64,000 nucleotides of DNA, from NCBI RefSeq assembly GCF_016107395.1, contig NZ_JAAIKO010000005.1, positions 1 to 64,000 on the forward strand, in the 5' to 3' direction. Of this stretch, positions 52,463 through 61,290 are shown one piece after another (within the stretch, counting starts at the first letter, position 1; each line of letters opens with the position of its first letter). The position numbers were made by a program, and so were the translations under genes. The notes under the pieces are model-generated. The model was not told where the DNA came from, ran no database searches, and saw only the letters and a list, made by a program, of their open reading frames with translations. The stretch comes from Streptomyces fildesensis (GTDB lineage Bacteria; Actinomycetota; Actinomycetes; Streptomycetales; Streptomycetaceae).

Positions 52463-53518
52463 ATGGATCCCGTGCGCCGCACTCCGGCCCGCCGACCGAC
52501 GATGAAGGACATCGCGCAGCGCGCGGGTGTCTCCGAGAGCGCCGTGTCCTTCGCGCTCAACGACCGGCCCGGCGTCTCCCCCGCCACCCGCGACCGGGTC
52601 CGCCGGGTCGCGGAACAGCTGGGCTGGCGCCCCAGCACCGCGGCGCGGGCGCTGTCCGGGGAGGGCGCCGCCACCGTCGGCCTGGTCCTGGCCCGGCCGG
52701 CGCACACGCTCGGCGTCGAGTCGTTCTTCCTGCAACTCGTCTCGGGCATCCAGGAGGTGCTGGCGCGGCGTCATCTCGGGCTGCTCTTCCAGGTCGTCGA
52801 GGATCTCGGCGAGGAGTGCGCGATCTACCGCCGCTGGTGGGCCGAACGCCGGGTCGACGGGCTGCTCGTCGTCGACCCCCGGCTCGACGACCCGCGGCCG
52901 GCGCTGCTCGACGAACTCGGCCTGCCCGCCGTCGTGATCGGCGCGCTCGCCCCGGGCACACCCGCGCACTCCGGCATCTCCACCGTGTGGGCCGACGACG
53001 CGGGCGCCATGGCCTCGATCGTCGACCATCTGTACGGGCTGGGGCACCGCAGGATCCTGCACATCGCCGGCCTGCCGCACCTCGCGCACACCCAGCGCCG
53101 GATCCGGTCGCTGCACGCCGAGGCCGCCCGCCGCGGGCTGCCCGACGTCCACTCCATCAGCACCGACTACTCGGACACCGAAGGCGCCGAGGCCACCCGC
53201 CGGGCCCTCGCCCGACCCCGGCCGCCGACCGCGATCGTCTACGACAACGACGTCCTGGCCATGGCCGGTCTCGCCGTCGCCAACGAGCGCGGCCTCGCGG
53301 TCCCCGGCGATCTGTCCCTCGTGGCCTGGGACGACTCCGTGCTCTGCCGCAGCGCGCACCCCGCGCTGACCGCGCTCGTCCGCGACACCAGCAGCTTCGG
53401 CCGCCATGCCGCCGAGCAGTTGCTCAGCCTCCTGGACGGGAACCCCGCCCGCGAGATCCAGGACGACCTGCCGCGCCTCATGGCCCGCGCGAGCACGGCG
53501 CCGCCGCCCGGTAGCTAG
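52463..53518 (+). CDS. LacI family transcriptional regulator
   Basis: A 351-residue regulator. HTH and hinge in MKDIAQRAGVSESAVSFALNDRPGVSPATRDRVRRVAEQLGW, and the C-terminal ligand domain with GHRRILHIAGL. It divergently controls the glycan ABC/GH operon; its stop codon TAG (53516-53518) lies inside the MITE-like repeat. Start 52463; M at residue 14 is a possible alternative. Confidence 0.92.
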   Translation: MDPVRRTPARRPTMKDIAQRAGVSESAVSFALNDRPGVSPATRDRVRRVAEQLGWRPSTAARALSGEGAATVGLVLARPAHTLGVESFFLQLVSGIQEVLARRHLGLLFQVVEDLGEECAIYRRWWAERRVDGLLVVDPRLDDPRPALLDELGLPAVVIGALAPGTPAHSGISTVWADDAGAMASIVDHLYGLGHRRILHIAGLPHLAHTQRRIRSLHAEAARRGLPDVHSISTDYSDTEGAEATRRALARPRPPTAIVYDNDVLAMAGLAVANERGLAVPGDLSLVAWDDSVLCRSAHPALTALVRDTSSFGRHAAEQLLSLLDGNPAREIQDDLPRLMARASTAPPPGS

Positions 53519-53695
53519 GGCGTGTTGCGCAAGTCCCGGCTGGCCCACGACGCCTGGCACGCACCCTCGCTGCGTTGTCGGGCTCGCCCACGTACGTCCA
53601 GTACGAGAACGACCCTCCGCCATGCGAGCGCACCCACCGGACGCCGTGGGCCACGCCCTCCGGGCGAACAGCGCTCCTTTCGACGCACGCCCTAG
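53515..53695. mobile_element. MITE-like repeat, full copy
   Basis: A 181-bp element bounded by a perfect 10-bp inverted repeat CTAGGGCGTG/CACGCCCTAG. It encodes no protein. Its first CTAG provides the TAG of the LacI gene. The left 45 bases match the copy at 26962. It lies between the LacI gene and a convergent membrane-protein gene. Confidence 0.72.
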
Positions 53696-53705
53696 CTTCC
53701 GTTCG

Positions 53706-55136
53706 TCAGCGGTACTCGGCCAGCCGGGGGCGGATTCCCAGCAGGACGAGGACCGCCGCGGCGGCCAGCGCGCCGGCGGGGACCGCGGGCCAGCCGGCGA
53801 GGGCCGAGCGGGCGCGGCCGGTGTGCAGGTCGAAGTCGGACCGCTGGTGGTCCGCGAGCGCGTCCAGGGTGGTGGCGAAGTCCCAGAAGTCGAACGCGAC
53901 CTGGCCGCGGCCGACTTCGGTGAGCACCGTGACCGCCTCGTCGAGCCGGCCGGCGGCGCGCAGGTCGCGCAGCTTCCGGTCGTCGGCGCGGAAGTGGCCG
54001 TAGCGGGTGAGGACCTCCTGGTAGGCGGGGCGCTCCGCGGCCGTGGCGTACGACTCGGGGGCGAGGAGCACGTCGAGCCGGCGGGTGAGCGTGTCGAACC
54101 GCTCGCGCTGGTAGCCGGCCGAGTCGGTGTCGTGGACCAGCCAGCGGCTCTGGGTGGCGGCGGCATCGGCGGCCACCGCGCGGGCCTCGGCCAGCCGGGA
54201 CCAGGGACGCAGTCCCTCCCGGCCCGCGGCGCCGACCTCGGACGCCGCCGAGGCGAAGGAGAGCGCGCCCGCCAGGGTGACGACCAGCGCGGCGACGGTG
54301 GCGGCCACCAGCGCCGGGTTGAAGACCCGCCGGTAGCGGCGGGCGAGGTCCCGCTGCCACCACAGGAGGAAGCCGAGGGTGAGAACACCGAGCACCCCGA
54401 CGAGGCCCGCCGACCATTTCGCGCTGTCCTGTGTCTCCGACTCCAGGTGCGCGGCCTGCTGGGCGTAGGTCTCCGACAGCGCCGCCGCGACGGGCAGCAG
54501 CTCGTTGCGCAGTACGTCGGCGGCCTCGGAGGACAGGGCGACGGCGGCGTGCGGCGGAGTTCCCGCCGGGCGGTTGGGCTGGGTCTCGTCCACGTAGGAG
54601 GAGCGGGCGCTGGCGTCGTCGTAGCGGCCGAGCGCGTCGAGCAGGGAGCGGACCCGGTCGCCCTGGGCGGTGTCGGCACCGAGCTGCCGCAGCAGTCCAC
54701 TGACCTCGGTGCGGCGCTGCTGCGCGGTGATCAGTGCGAGCAGCCGGTTGCCGACCTCCACGTCCGGCTGGAGCGCCGAGTGGCCCGGCACCAGGGAGTT
54801 GGCCCGCTGGGCGTCGAGGTCGGCGAGCGCGAACCGCAGTTCGGCGGCGACGGCCGCCCGCTGGGAGACGGTCGTGCCCAGGTCGGAGGCGTTGCCCCGG
54901 ACGTCGACCGCGCCGAGGACGGCGGCAGCGCAGAGCGCGGCGAGCGCGGCCAGGGCGATCACGGCCGACACGACGAGCCGTACGGGACCGGTGAGCGGCA
55001 GCCGCGGACGCGGCGCCCGGGAGCGCCGGGCGCGCGGCGGCGGGGTGGGCGGCGCGGCCGGTCCGCCGGCCGGCGCGGCCCGCGGCTCCTCGGTCGCGGA
55101 CACCCGCTGGACCGGCGGCGCCTGAGAGGTCGTCAT
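53706..55136 (-). CDS. Membrane protein with two large extracytoplasmic domains
   Basis: A 476-residue protein. A Pro/Arg-rich cytoplasmic N terminus, then TM helices at about 45-70, 235-255 and 265-290, and a C-terminal helix at 450-470. The helix-rich extracytoplasmic domains (QRANSLVPGHSALQPDVEVGN and YQRERFDTLTRRLDVLL) resemble sensory four-helix-bundle regions. There is no kinase or known catalytic motif. Function is unknown. It ends just after the MITE-like element. Confidence 0.7.
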   Translation of the reverse strand: MTTSQAPPVQRVSATEEPRAAPAGGPAAPPTPPPRARRSRAPRPRLPLTGPVRLVVSAVIALAALAALCAAAVLGAVDVRGNASDLGTTVSQRAAVAAELRFALADLDAQRANSLVPGHSALQPDVEVGNRLLALITAQQRRTEVSGLLRQLGADTAQGDRVRSLLDALGRYDDASARSSYVDETQPNRPAGTPPHAAVALSSEAADVLRNELLPVAAALSETYAQQAAHLESETQDSAKWSAGLVGVLGVLTLGFLLWWQRDLARRYRRVFNPALVAATVAALVVTLAGALSFASAASEVGAAGREGLRPWSRLAEARAVAADAAATQSRWLVHDTDSAGYQRERFDTLTRRLDVLLAPESYATAAERPAYQEVLTRYGHFRADDRKLRDLRAAGRLDEAVTVLTEVGRGQVAFDFWDFATTLDALADHQRSDFDLHTGRARSALAGWPAVPAGALAAAAVLVLLGIRPRLAEYR

Positions 55137-55267
55137 ATCGCGACGCTAGGCGCGTGCCCGGAAAGGAGGATGTCCCACCGGCGGACTCCAGGTGACCGGC
55201 CCGTAACAGCTAGGAACGGAGGCCGCCCCTCCGCAGAGCCGGCCCGCGGCCGGCCCCGCCGCCCACC

Positions 55268-55308
55268 CCGTCAGTCCGTCAACTCCGTCAGGCCGTCAAC
55301 TCTGTCAG
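55268..55308. repeat. 17-bp tandem repeat (2.4 copies)
   Basis: CCGTCAGTCCGTCAACT at 55268-55284 and CCGTCAGGCCGTCAACT at 55285-55301, followed by CTGTCAG. The period is 17 bp and lies just beyond the 3' end of the cytochrome b gene. It is likely a slippage product. Confidence 0.7.
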
Positions 55309-55313
55309 CCCGC

Positions 55314-55967
55314 TCAGTCCTTGTCGTCCGGCTTCCACAGCGAGTGTTCGCGCCGCGCCCACCACGAGGCCACGCTTCCGGTCCGCATGCCCAGCCGCGC
55401 CTCCGGGTCCTTACTGGCCATCCAGACGTGTCCGGTGATGCCGGCGGCGAGCAGCAGTGCCAGCCAGTCGTGGACGAAGGTGGCGCCGGTCCGCCAGAGC
55501 ACCGGGGCGAGGTGGGTGAACCACATCAGCAGCCCGGTGCCGATCATCACCAGCACCGCTCCCGCGATGAAGGCCGAGTAGAGCTTCTGGCCCGCGTTGA
55601 ACTTGCCCGCGGGCACTCCCTCCTTGCTGCGCTTGCGCAGTACGGTGCGCAGCCAGTGCCAGTCGTGCCGGCCGAAGCGGTTGAGCCGGCTCAGGTCGGC
55701 TCGCAGCGCGCGGAAGAACATCCCCGCGATCAGCGGCGCCGGGAGCATCAGGCCGGACCACTCATGGACGGTCACCACCAGCCGCCGTCTGCCGACGAGT
55801 TCGGAGAGCGGGGGCAGATAGAGACAGGCGGCGGTGAAGACACAGATGCCCATCAGCCAGGCGGTGCCGCGGTGCACCCAGCGTTCGGCGCGGCTGAAGC
55901 GGCGCAGCCGCCGTGCCGGCTGCCGTGGGGCGGTCGGTGCGGCCGGGGCGTCAGGAAGTGGGGTCAT
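55314..55967 (-). CDS. Cytochrome b-type membrane subunit
   Basis: A 217-residue protein with four TM helices and heme-ligand-type His in HRGTAWLMG, VHEWSGLM and VHDWLALLLA, plus HVWMAS. It overlaps the molybdopterin oxidoreductase gene by 17 bases, so the two form a membrane-anchored redox pair. Start 55967. Confidence 0.85.
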   Translation of the reverse strand: MTPLPDAPAAPTAPRQPARRLRRFSRAERWVHRGTAWLMGICVFTAACLYLPPLSELVGRRRLVVTVHEWSGLMLPAPLIAGMFFRALRADLSRLNRFGRHDWHWLRTVLRKRSKEGVPAGKFNAGQKLYSAFIAGAVLVMIGTGLLMWFTHLAPVLWRTGATFVHDWLALLLAAGITGHVWMASKDPEARLGMRTGSVASWWARREHSLWKPDDKD

Positions 55968-56709
55968 CGGACCGTCCGTTCGACTTTCCGACCCAGGCGT
56001 CGACGTCGTAGCCGAGCTTCTCCCAGTAACCGGGTTCGACGCTCTTGGTGAGGGTGATCCCCGAGAGCCACTTCGCGGACTTGTAGAAGTACATGGGCGC
56101 CGCGTAGAGCCGGACCGGGCCGCCGTGGGCGTGGGTGACCGGCTTGTCCTGCATCGTGAGCGCCACCATGACGTCGCTGCGGCGGGCCTGCTGCAGCGTG
56201 AGGCTCTCGGTGTAGGCGCCGTCGAAGCAGTCGAACCGGATGGCGGTCGCCTCCGGCCGCACCCCTGAGGCGGCCAGCAGCGCGGAGAGCCGCACACCGG
56301 AGAAGGCGGTCTTCGGCACCCGCCAGCCGGTCACGCACTGGACGTCGTGCACCAGCCGCTGCTGCGGCATGGCCTGCAGGTCGGCGAGCCGGTAGGTCAT
56401 GGGGCGGTCGACCAGCCCGCCGACCGTGAGCCGGTAGTTCTCGGCGTTGCGCTTGGGCACCGACGAGGTGACCGAGTAGTAGCGGAATCCCCCGCCGCCG
56501 GGCAGCAGTCCCGTCACCCCGGTGGGGTCCTTGGCGCTCACCTCGGCGAGCACCGCGTCGATACGGTCCTGCACATGGCTGCCCAGCGCGACCCCCGCGG
56601 CGCCCAGCCCCAGCATTCCCAGCACGACGCGCCGCCCGACCGGCGCACCGTGCCGTTCGTTCTCTTCCCCCGGGTCGTCGGGGGCATCGTCCACGCGGGG
56701 TTCTTCCAT
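55951..56709 (-). CDS. Molybdopterin-dependent oxidoreductase (sulfite oxidase/MsrP-like)
   Basis: A 252-residue enzyme with a Tat-type signal (GRRVVLGMLGLG) and the molybdenum Cys in VHDVQCVTGWRVP (near residue 125). It resembles MsrP, a periplasmic methionine sulfoxide reductase that draws electrons from a cytochrome b. The partner is the cytochrome at 55314. Activity on Met-SO is an inference. Confidence 0.85.
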   Translation of the reverse strand: MEEPRVDDAPDDPGEENERHGAPVGRRVVLGMLGLGAAGVALGSHVQDRIDAVLAEVSAKDPTGVTGLLPGGGGFRYYSVTSSVPKRNAENYRLTVGGLVDRPMTYRLADLQAMPQQRLVHDVQCVTGWRVPKTAFSGVRLSALLAASGVRPEATAIRFDCFDGAYTESLTLQQARRSDVMVALTMQDKPVTHAHGGPVRLYAAPMYFYKSAKWLSGITLTKSVEPGYWEKLGYDVDAWVGKSNGRSDDPTS

Positions 56710-56761
56710 AGGTCGATTCGAGCACGTCGAACAGCCGCTGGCCAGGGGCGGCGCCCTGACG

Positions 56762-57571
56762 TCAGGCTTTCGTCATAACTCGGGTCAGGAAGCGGTCCAG
56801 CGCCGCGTTGAATTCGTCCGGGCGTTCGAGATTCGGCAGATGAGCGGCACCCTCGATGACGACCAGCTCGGATCCGGCGATCCGCCGGTGCATGGCCTCC
56901 GCGTCGGTGACCGGGGTGTACTCGTCGTCCCGGCCGACCACGACGAGGGCGGGCACGGCGATCCGGCCCAGCAGGTCCACGTAGTCGGGTCGTTCGGCGC
57001 GCCCCCGCAGGGCCGCCGCCGCCCCCTCGGGCGGAGCGCCGTACATCATCCCGCGCACATGGTCGGCGACGGCGGGCAGCGCCTCGATGTTGTGGGGCGC
57101 GACCATCTGGGACAGCACCTCGTCGGTGTACCCCTTCAGCCCCTCGCGCACCAGCCGTTCCGCCATGGCACGCCGTACCCGCTTGCCGTCCTCGGTCTCG
57201 GCCTCCGGGAAGGTGTCGGCGAGCAGCAGGCCGCGGACCCGGTCGGGGAAGAGCCGGCAGAACTCCATGACGATCTGGCCGCCCATCGACAGACCGCCGA
57301 TGACGACCCGGTCCAGGCCGAGGTGGTCGAGCAGGGCCGCGATGTCCCGGGCGAAGGTCTCCAGCGGGGTCGTGCCGGGGACGACGGTGGTGGCGCCGTA
57401 GCCGCGGAGGTCGGGGGCGACGACCCGCCGTTCCCCGGCGAATGCACCGACCTGGGGTGCCCACATCGAGCGGTCGAAGGGATGGCCGTGGACCAGGACC
57501 AGCGGGTCGCCCGCACCCGCGTCCTCGTATCCGACGGTGATGCCGTTGACCTGTGCCGTTGCCGCCGTCAT
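56762..57571 (-). CDS. Alpha/beta hydrolase
   Basis: A 269-residue serine hydrolase. VLVHGHPFDRSMW (oxyanion-type HG), nucleophile elbow GGLSMGG, and the final His in GAAHLPNLE. Start 57571 is supported by GGAG. Substrate unknown. It is divergent from a MocR-type regulator which may control it. Confidence 0.85.
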   Translation of the reverse strand: MTAATAQVNGITVGYEDAGAGDPLVLVHGHPFDRSMWAPQVGAFAGERRVVAPDLRGYGATTVVPGTTPLETFARDIAALLDHLGLDRVVIGGLSMGGQIVMEFCRLFPDRVRGLLLADTFPEAETEDGKRVRRAMAERLVREGLKGYTDEVLSQMVAPHNIEALPAVADHVRGMMYGAPPEGAAAALRGRAERPDYVDLLGRIAVPALVVVGRDDEYTPVTDAEAMHRRIAGSELVVIEGAAHLPNLERPDEFNAALDRFLTRVMTKA

Positions 57572-57685
57572 CGCGCTCTCCACCGGTACTTTCTCTTTCG
57601 TCCGGCCGCGTTGTCCGTCGCGGCCGGTCCCCGTACCGCCCTGGTGGCCGGTCCCCCGCCCGATGTTAGGACTGGCCATGAGGGA

Positions 57686-57717
57686 GTGCAATGTTTATCT
57701 TGTTCTCGGTGCAATGT
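57686..57717. promoter_or_regulatory. Direct-repeat MocR-type binding site
   Basis: GTGCAATGT occurs twice in the same orientation (57686-57694 and 57709-57717), 23 bp apart, in the promoter between the hydrolase and the MocR-type gene. MocR regulators such as PdxR and GabR use direct repeats, so this is a likely operator. Confidence 0.65.
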
Positions 57718-57737
57718 GGAACGGGACGGAGCGCGTG

Positions 57738-59075
57738 ATGGAGGACTACCGGGCGGTCGCCGACGCGGTCGCGGCGGACATCGGTGCCGGCCGGCTGCGG
57801 CCGGGCGACCGGCTCGCCACGCAGCGCGCGTTCGCCCGCCGGCACGGCATCGCGAACTCGACGGCGAACCGGGTCTACCGCGAACTGGCCCGGCGCGGTC
57901 TGGTGGTCGGCGAGGTCGGGCGCGGCACGTTCGTCCGGGCCGCCCCGCGGACGCCGGGGCCGGCACTGGCCGAGCCGGCCGCCGCGCCGGTCGACCTGGA
58001 GCTGAACTACCCGGTGGTGGCGGGGCAGACCGCCCTGCTGGGCGAGGGGCTCGGCCGGCTGCTGCGGACCGATGTACTGGCGGACGCCCTGCGGCCGGTG
58101 GGCCCGGCCGGCACTCCTCCGGCGCGCGAGGCGGCTGCCGCGCTGCTCACCGGGGCCGGCTGGGCACCGGATCCGGCGCGGGTGCTCTTCGCCGGCAACG
58201 GCCGGCAGGCGATCGCCGCCGCCGTCGCCGCACTGGTGCCCACCGGCGGCCGCCTCGGCGTGGAAGCGCTCACCTATCCGGTGGTGAAGGCCATCGCCGC
58301 CCGGCTCGGCGTCACCCTCGTCCCGCTCGCCCAGGACGAGAACGGACTGCTGCCCGACGCCCTGCTGGCCGCCCATCGCAGCGCCCCGCTGGCCGCCGTC
58401 TACCTCCAGCCGACCCTGCACAATCCGCTGGCGACGACGATGCCGGAGCGGCGCCGCGCCGAACTCGCCGACGTGCTGCGCCGTACCGGTGTGCACGCGG
58501 TGGAGGACACCATCTGGGCCTTCCTGTCCGACGGCCCGCCCCCGCTGGCCGCCTGGGCCCCCGAGCACACCGTGGTCGTCGACAGCCTGTCCAAACGGCT
58601 CGCCCCGGGCCTCACCGTCGGCTTCGCCGTGACGCCCCCTGGCCTCACCGACCGGATCGCGACCGCGCTGCGCTCCGGTGCCTGGACATCGGCCGGCTTC
58701 GCGCTCGACGCGGCGACCGGCTGGATGACGGACGGCACGGTGGCGGCCGTCGGGCGTGCCAAGCGCGAGGACGTGACGCTGCGCCAGGAGATCGCGGCCC
58801 GGCGGCTCGCAGGCTTCCGGGTACGCACCGCCCCGTCCTGCTACTTCGTCTGGTGGGACCTGCCCGAGCCCTGGCGGGCCGAGACGTTCGTCGCCGCGGC
58901 GGCCCGGCGCGGTATCGCGGTGACCCCGGCCGCGGCGTTCGCCGTGGCTCCGCACAGCGCACCGAACGCGGTCCGGGTCGCCCTCGCCTCGCCGCCGCCC
59001 GACACGCTCTCCACGGCGCTCGGCACCCTCGCGGCGATCGCCGCCGGCTCCCCGGACGACGCGATGGTCGGCTGA
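57738..59075 (+). CDS. MocR-type regulator (GntR HTH plus aminotransferase domain)
   Basis: A 445-residue fusion: GntR-type winged helix in residues 1-75 (LATQRAFARRHGIANSTANRVYRELARRGLV) and a fold-type I PLP aminotransferase domain with the lysine in DSLSKRLAPGL. Start is ATG 57738 (CGGAG upstream); ATG 57714 is an alternative. It probably senses PLP-bound amino ligands. It is divergent from the alpha/beta hydrolase. Confidence 0.9.
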   Translation: MEDYRAVADAVAADIGAGRLRPGDRLATQRAFARRHGIANSTANRVYRELARRGLVVGEVGRGTFVRAAPRTPGPALAEPAAAPVDLELNYPVVAGQTALLGEGLGRLLRTDVLADALRPVGPAGTPPAREAAAALLTGAGWAPDPARVLFAGNGRQAIAAAVAALVPTGGRLGVEALTYPVVKAIAARLGVTLVPLAQDENGLLPDALLAAHRSAPLAAVYLQPTLHNPLATTMPERRRAELADVLRRTGVHAVEDTIWAFLSDGPPPLAAWAPEHTVVVDSLSKRLAPGLTVGFAVTPPGLTDRIATALRSGAWTSAGFALDAATGWMTDGTVAAVGRAKREDVTLRQEIAARRLAGFRVRTAPSCYFVWWDLPEPWRAETFVAAAARRGIAVTPAAAFAVAPHSAPNAVRVALASPPPDTLSTALGTLAAIAAGSPDDAMVG

Positions 59076-59127
59076 AGCACCCGCTCGGAGAGATCGCCTG
59101 GAGGGACCGCCCGGAGGGGACGGGAGC

Positions 59128-60261
59128 TCAGCTCGGCCAGGCGCCCGTGGCGAGGAAGTGCTCGATGGCGGACGTGTACGGGGCGATGTCCAGGTGCTGC
59201 TCGGCGACCCAGTCGTCGGAGTAGTACTTGTCGAGGTAGCGGTCGCCGGGGTCGCAGATCAGGGTGACGACGCTGCCGGTCTCCCCCGCCGCGACCATCT
59301 CCGCGATGATCTTGAAGGCGCTCCACAGCCCGGTCCCCGTCGAGCCGCCGGCCTTGCGGCCGATCGCGGCGTCCAGCGCCCGCACCGCCGCGACCGACGC
59401 CGCGTCCGGCACCTTCATCATCCGGTCGATGGCGCCCGGCACGAAGCTCGGCTCCATGCGCGGCCGTCCGATGCCCTCGATCCGGGAGGAGGCGTCGCTG
59501 GTCACGCCCTGGTCGCCGGTGACCCAGCCGTCGAAGAAGCAGGAGTTCTCCGGGTCGGGGACACAGATCCGGGTGTCGCGCTGGGTGTAGTGGACGTAGC
59601 GGGCGATGGTGGCGGAGGTGCCGCCGGTCCCCGCGGTGGCGACGATCCAGGCCGGCTCGGGATACCGCTCCAGCTTCAGCTGCTCGAACATGGACTCGGC
59701 GATGTTGTTGTTGCCGCGCCAGTCGGTGGCTCGCTCGGCGTAGGTGAACTGGTCCATGTAGTGGCCGCCGGAGTCGGCGGCGAGCCGGGCGGACACCGCG
59801 TAGACGGTGTGCGGATCGTCCACCAAGTGGCACTGCCCGCCGTGGAATTCGATCAGCCGCTGCTTCTCCTGGCTCATCGTCCGCGGGATCACCGCGATGA
59901 ACGGGACCCCGATGAGCGTCGCGAAGTACGCCTCGGAGACCGCCGTCGAACCGCTGGACGCCTCGATCACCGGTTTGCCCGGCCGGATCCAGCCATTGCA
60001 GAGGCCGTACAGGAAGAGCGAACGGGCCAGCCGGTGCTTGAGGGAACCCGTCGGATGCGTCGACTCGTCCTTCAGATACAGGTCGATGCCCCATTCCAGG
60101 GGCAGCGGGAAGCGCAGCAGATGGGTGTCGGCCGAACGGTTGGAGTCCGCCTGGACCTTGCGGACGGCCTCCTTGAGCCACTCCCGGTACCCGTGGTCCG
60201 TCCGGTCCACGTCCACCGTGCGCGTACAGCCGCTGTCGTCCGCCCGCTCGATCGTGCCCAC
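59128..60261 (-). CDS. Cds1-like PLP-dependent cysteine desulfhydrase
   Basis: A 377-residue fold-type II PLP enzyme. The PLP lysine lies in [14 protein letters not shown], and the cofactor loop [15 protein letters not shown] follows. [11 protein letters not shown] at the N terminus is the pattern of the mycobacterial Cds1 family. It is thought to release H2S from cysteine; that function is from family knowledge. Start is GTG 60261 with GGAGG upstream. Confidence 0.8.
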   Translation of the reverse strand: MGTIERADDSGCTRTVDVDRTDHGYREWLKEAVRKVQADSNRSADTHLLRFPLPLEWGIDLYLKDESTHPTGSLKHRLARSLFLYGLCNGWIRPGKPVIEASSGSTAVSEAYFATLIGVPFIAVIPRTMSQEKQRLIEFHGGQCHLVDDPHTVYAVSARLAADSGGHYMDQFTYAERATDWRGNNNIAESMFEQLKLERYPEPAWIVATAGTGGTSATIARYVHYTQRDTRICVPDPENSCFFDGWVTGDQGVTSDASSRIEGIGRPRMEPSFVPGAIDRMMKVPDAASVAAVRALDAAIGRKAGGSTGTGLWSAFKIIAEMVAAGETGSVVTLICDPGDRYLDKYYSDDWVAEQHLDIAPYTSAIEHFLATGAWPS

Positions 60262-60666
60262 CGCGCCAGCCTCCGCTCGTGCCGGTCCCCGGCGGCACGC
60301 CGGGCCATTTCGGATCATAACGACCTGATCCGCCCCCTGTCGCGCACCAGGCAGCCGGTCGCCCCTCGCCGCCGGACCCGCTCGAAGGCACCCTGGCGCG
60401 CCCTTCGCGGGCGGAACGGAGCCGGCCTCCGCCGGGCCGCCGGAGCCGGAGTTCTGGCCGACGGACAGCGGGTCGGAGGGCCCCGCGGGAGGCGCGCGGC
60501 ACCATGCGGGTTGCGGATCCCGCCACGGGGGGTGACTCTGAAGTCACATCACGGAGTACTGCAGCAGTCACTCTACGCATTTTCGCTCAGGTGTTCTCAT
60601 TCCGAGCGGTTCAGGACACGGCTTCCGACACGGCGGCCGGCCCTCGCCGCGGAGGGAGTCGCAGCC
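60262..60666. other. 405-bp intergenic region
   Basis: No gene is visible. It carries a perfect 6-bp hairpin GTGACT-CTGA-AGTCAC (60532-60547) and an AT-richer stretch near 60575-60600 that may be the promoter of the ATPase gene. Confidence 0.6.
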
Positions 60667-61128
60667 GTGATCATGCAAGCCGACCGACAGTGCACGCTGG
60701 AACTCGAAGCACTGCCGTCCCGCATCCAGCAGATACGCCGAATCGTTGCAGCGCAGCTGCGTTACTGGCATCTCGACCCGCTGCTCGACACCGCCCTGCT
60801 GGGTATCACCGAACTGCTGGCGAACGTCTACCGGCACGCCGGATCCGACAAGCACTGTTCGGTCCAACTGACCCTGGTCTCGGGCCGGCTGACCGTATCC
60901 GTCCTGGACAGCGATCCCCAGCTGCCCCAGGTCAGCTCCCCCGAGCCGCTCGCCACCGGCGGCCGCGGGCTCGCCATGGTGGCGGCGCTCAGCGACAGTT
61001 GGGGAGCCGATCCGGTACCGGACGGCGGCAAGGTGGTCTGGTTCAGCCTGCATGTCGAGGCTCCGGCACCGGCGCCGCGCAGGCGCCCGGCAGCCCGGCG
61101 GGTTCCCGCCGTCGCCGCCGCGGCCTGA
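60667..61128 (+). CDS. Anti-sigma-type ATP-binding protein (HATPase_c)
   Basis: A 153-residue protein of the SpoIIAB/RsbW-like family: N box TELLANVYRHAG and G1/G2 box GGRGLAMVAALS. GTG 60667 lies 8 bases after GGAGGGAG; ATG 60673 is an alternative. It likely binds an anti-anti-sigma partner or acts alone, as in streptomycete orphan ATPases. Confidence 0.82.
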   Translation: MIMQADRQCTLELEALPSRIQQIRRIVAAQLRYWHLDPLLDTALLGITELLANVYRHAGSDKHCSVQLTLVSGRLTVSVLDSDPQLPQVSSPEPLATGGRGLAMVAALSDSWGADPVPDGGKVVWFSLHVEAPAPAPRRRPAARRVPAVAAAA

Positions 61129-61135
61129 CCTCCCG

Positions 61136-61186
61136 ACGGCCCCGGCCGCCGTGTCCCCCTGTGCGGGACGCGGCGGCCGGGGCCGT
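61136..61186. terminator. Bidirectional 16-bp stem-loop
   Basis: ACGGCCCCGGCCGCCG (61136-61151) pairs perfectly with 61171-61186 over a 19-base loop, between convergent genes. A 17-bp tandem repeat follows (61196-61229). Confidence 0.8.
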
Positions 61187-61195
61187 GCCCGGTCC

Positions 61196-61229
61196 GGGAC
61201 CATGCCCGGGCCGGGACCATGCCCGGGCC
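61196..61229. repeat. 17-bp tandem repeat (2 copies)
   Basis: GGGACCATGCCCGGGCC at 61196-61212 and again at 61213-61229, exact. It follows the terminator, and is probably a replication slippage product. Confidence 0.9.
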
Positions 61230-61290
61230 GGGCCCGTTCGGAGCCGACCTGTTTTCGTCGGATCCGTTCTCCCCCGGATGCCCTGACGGC

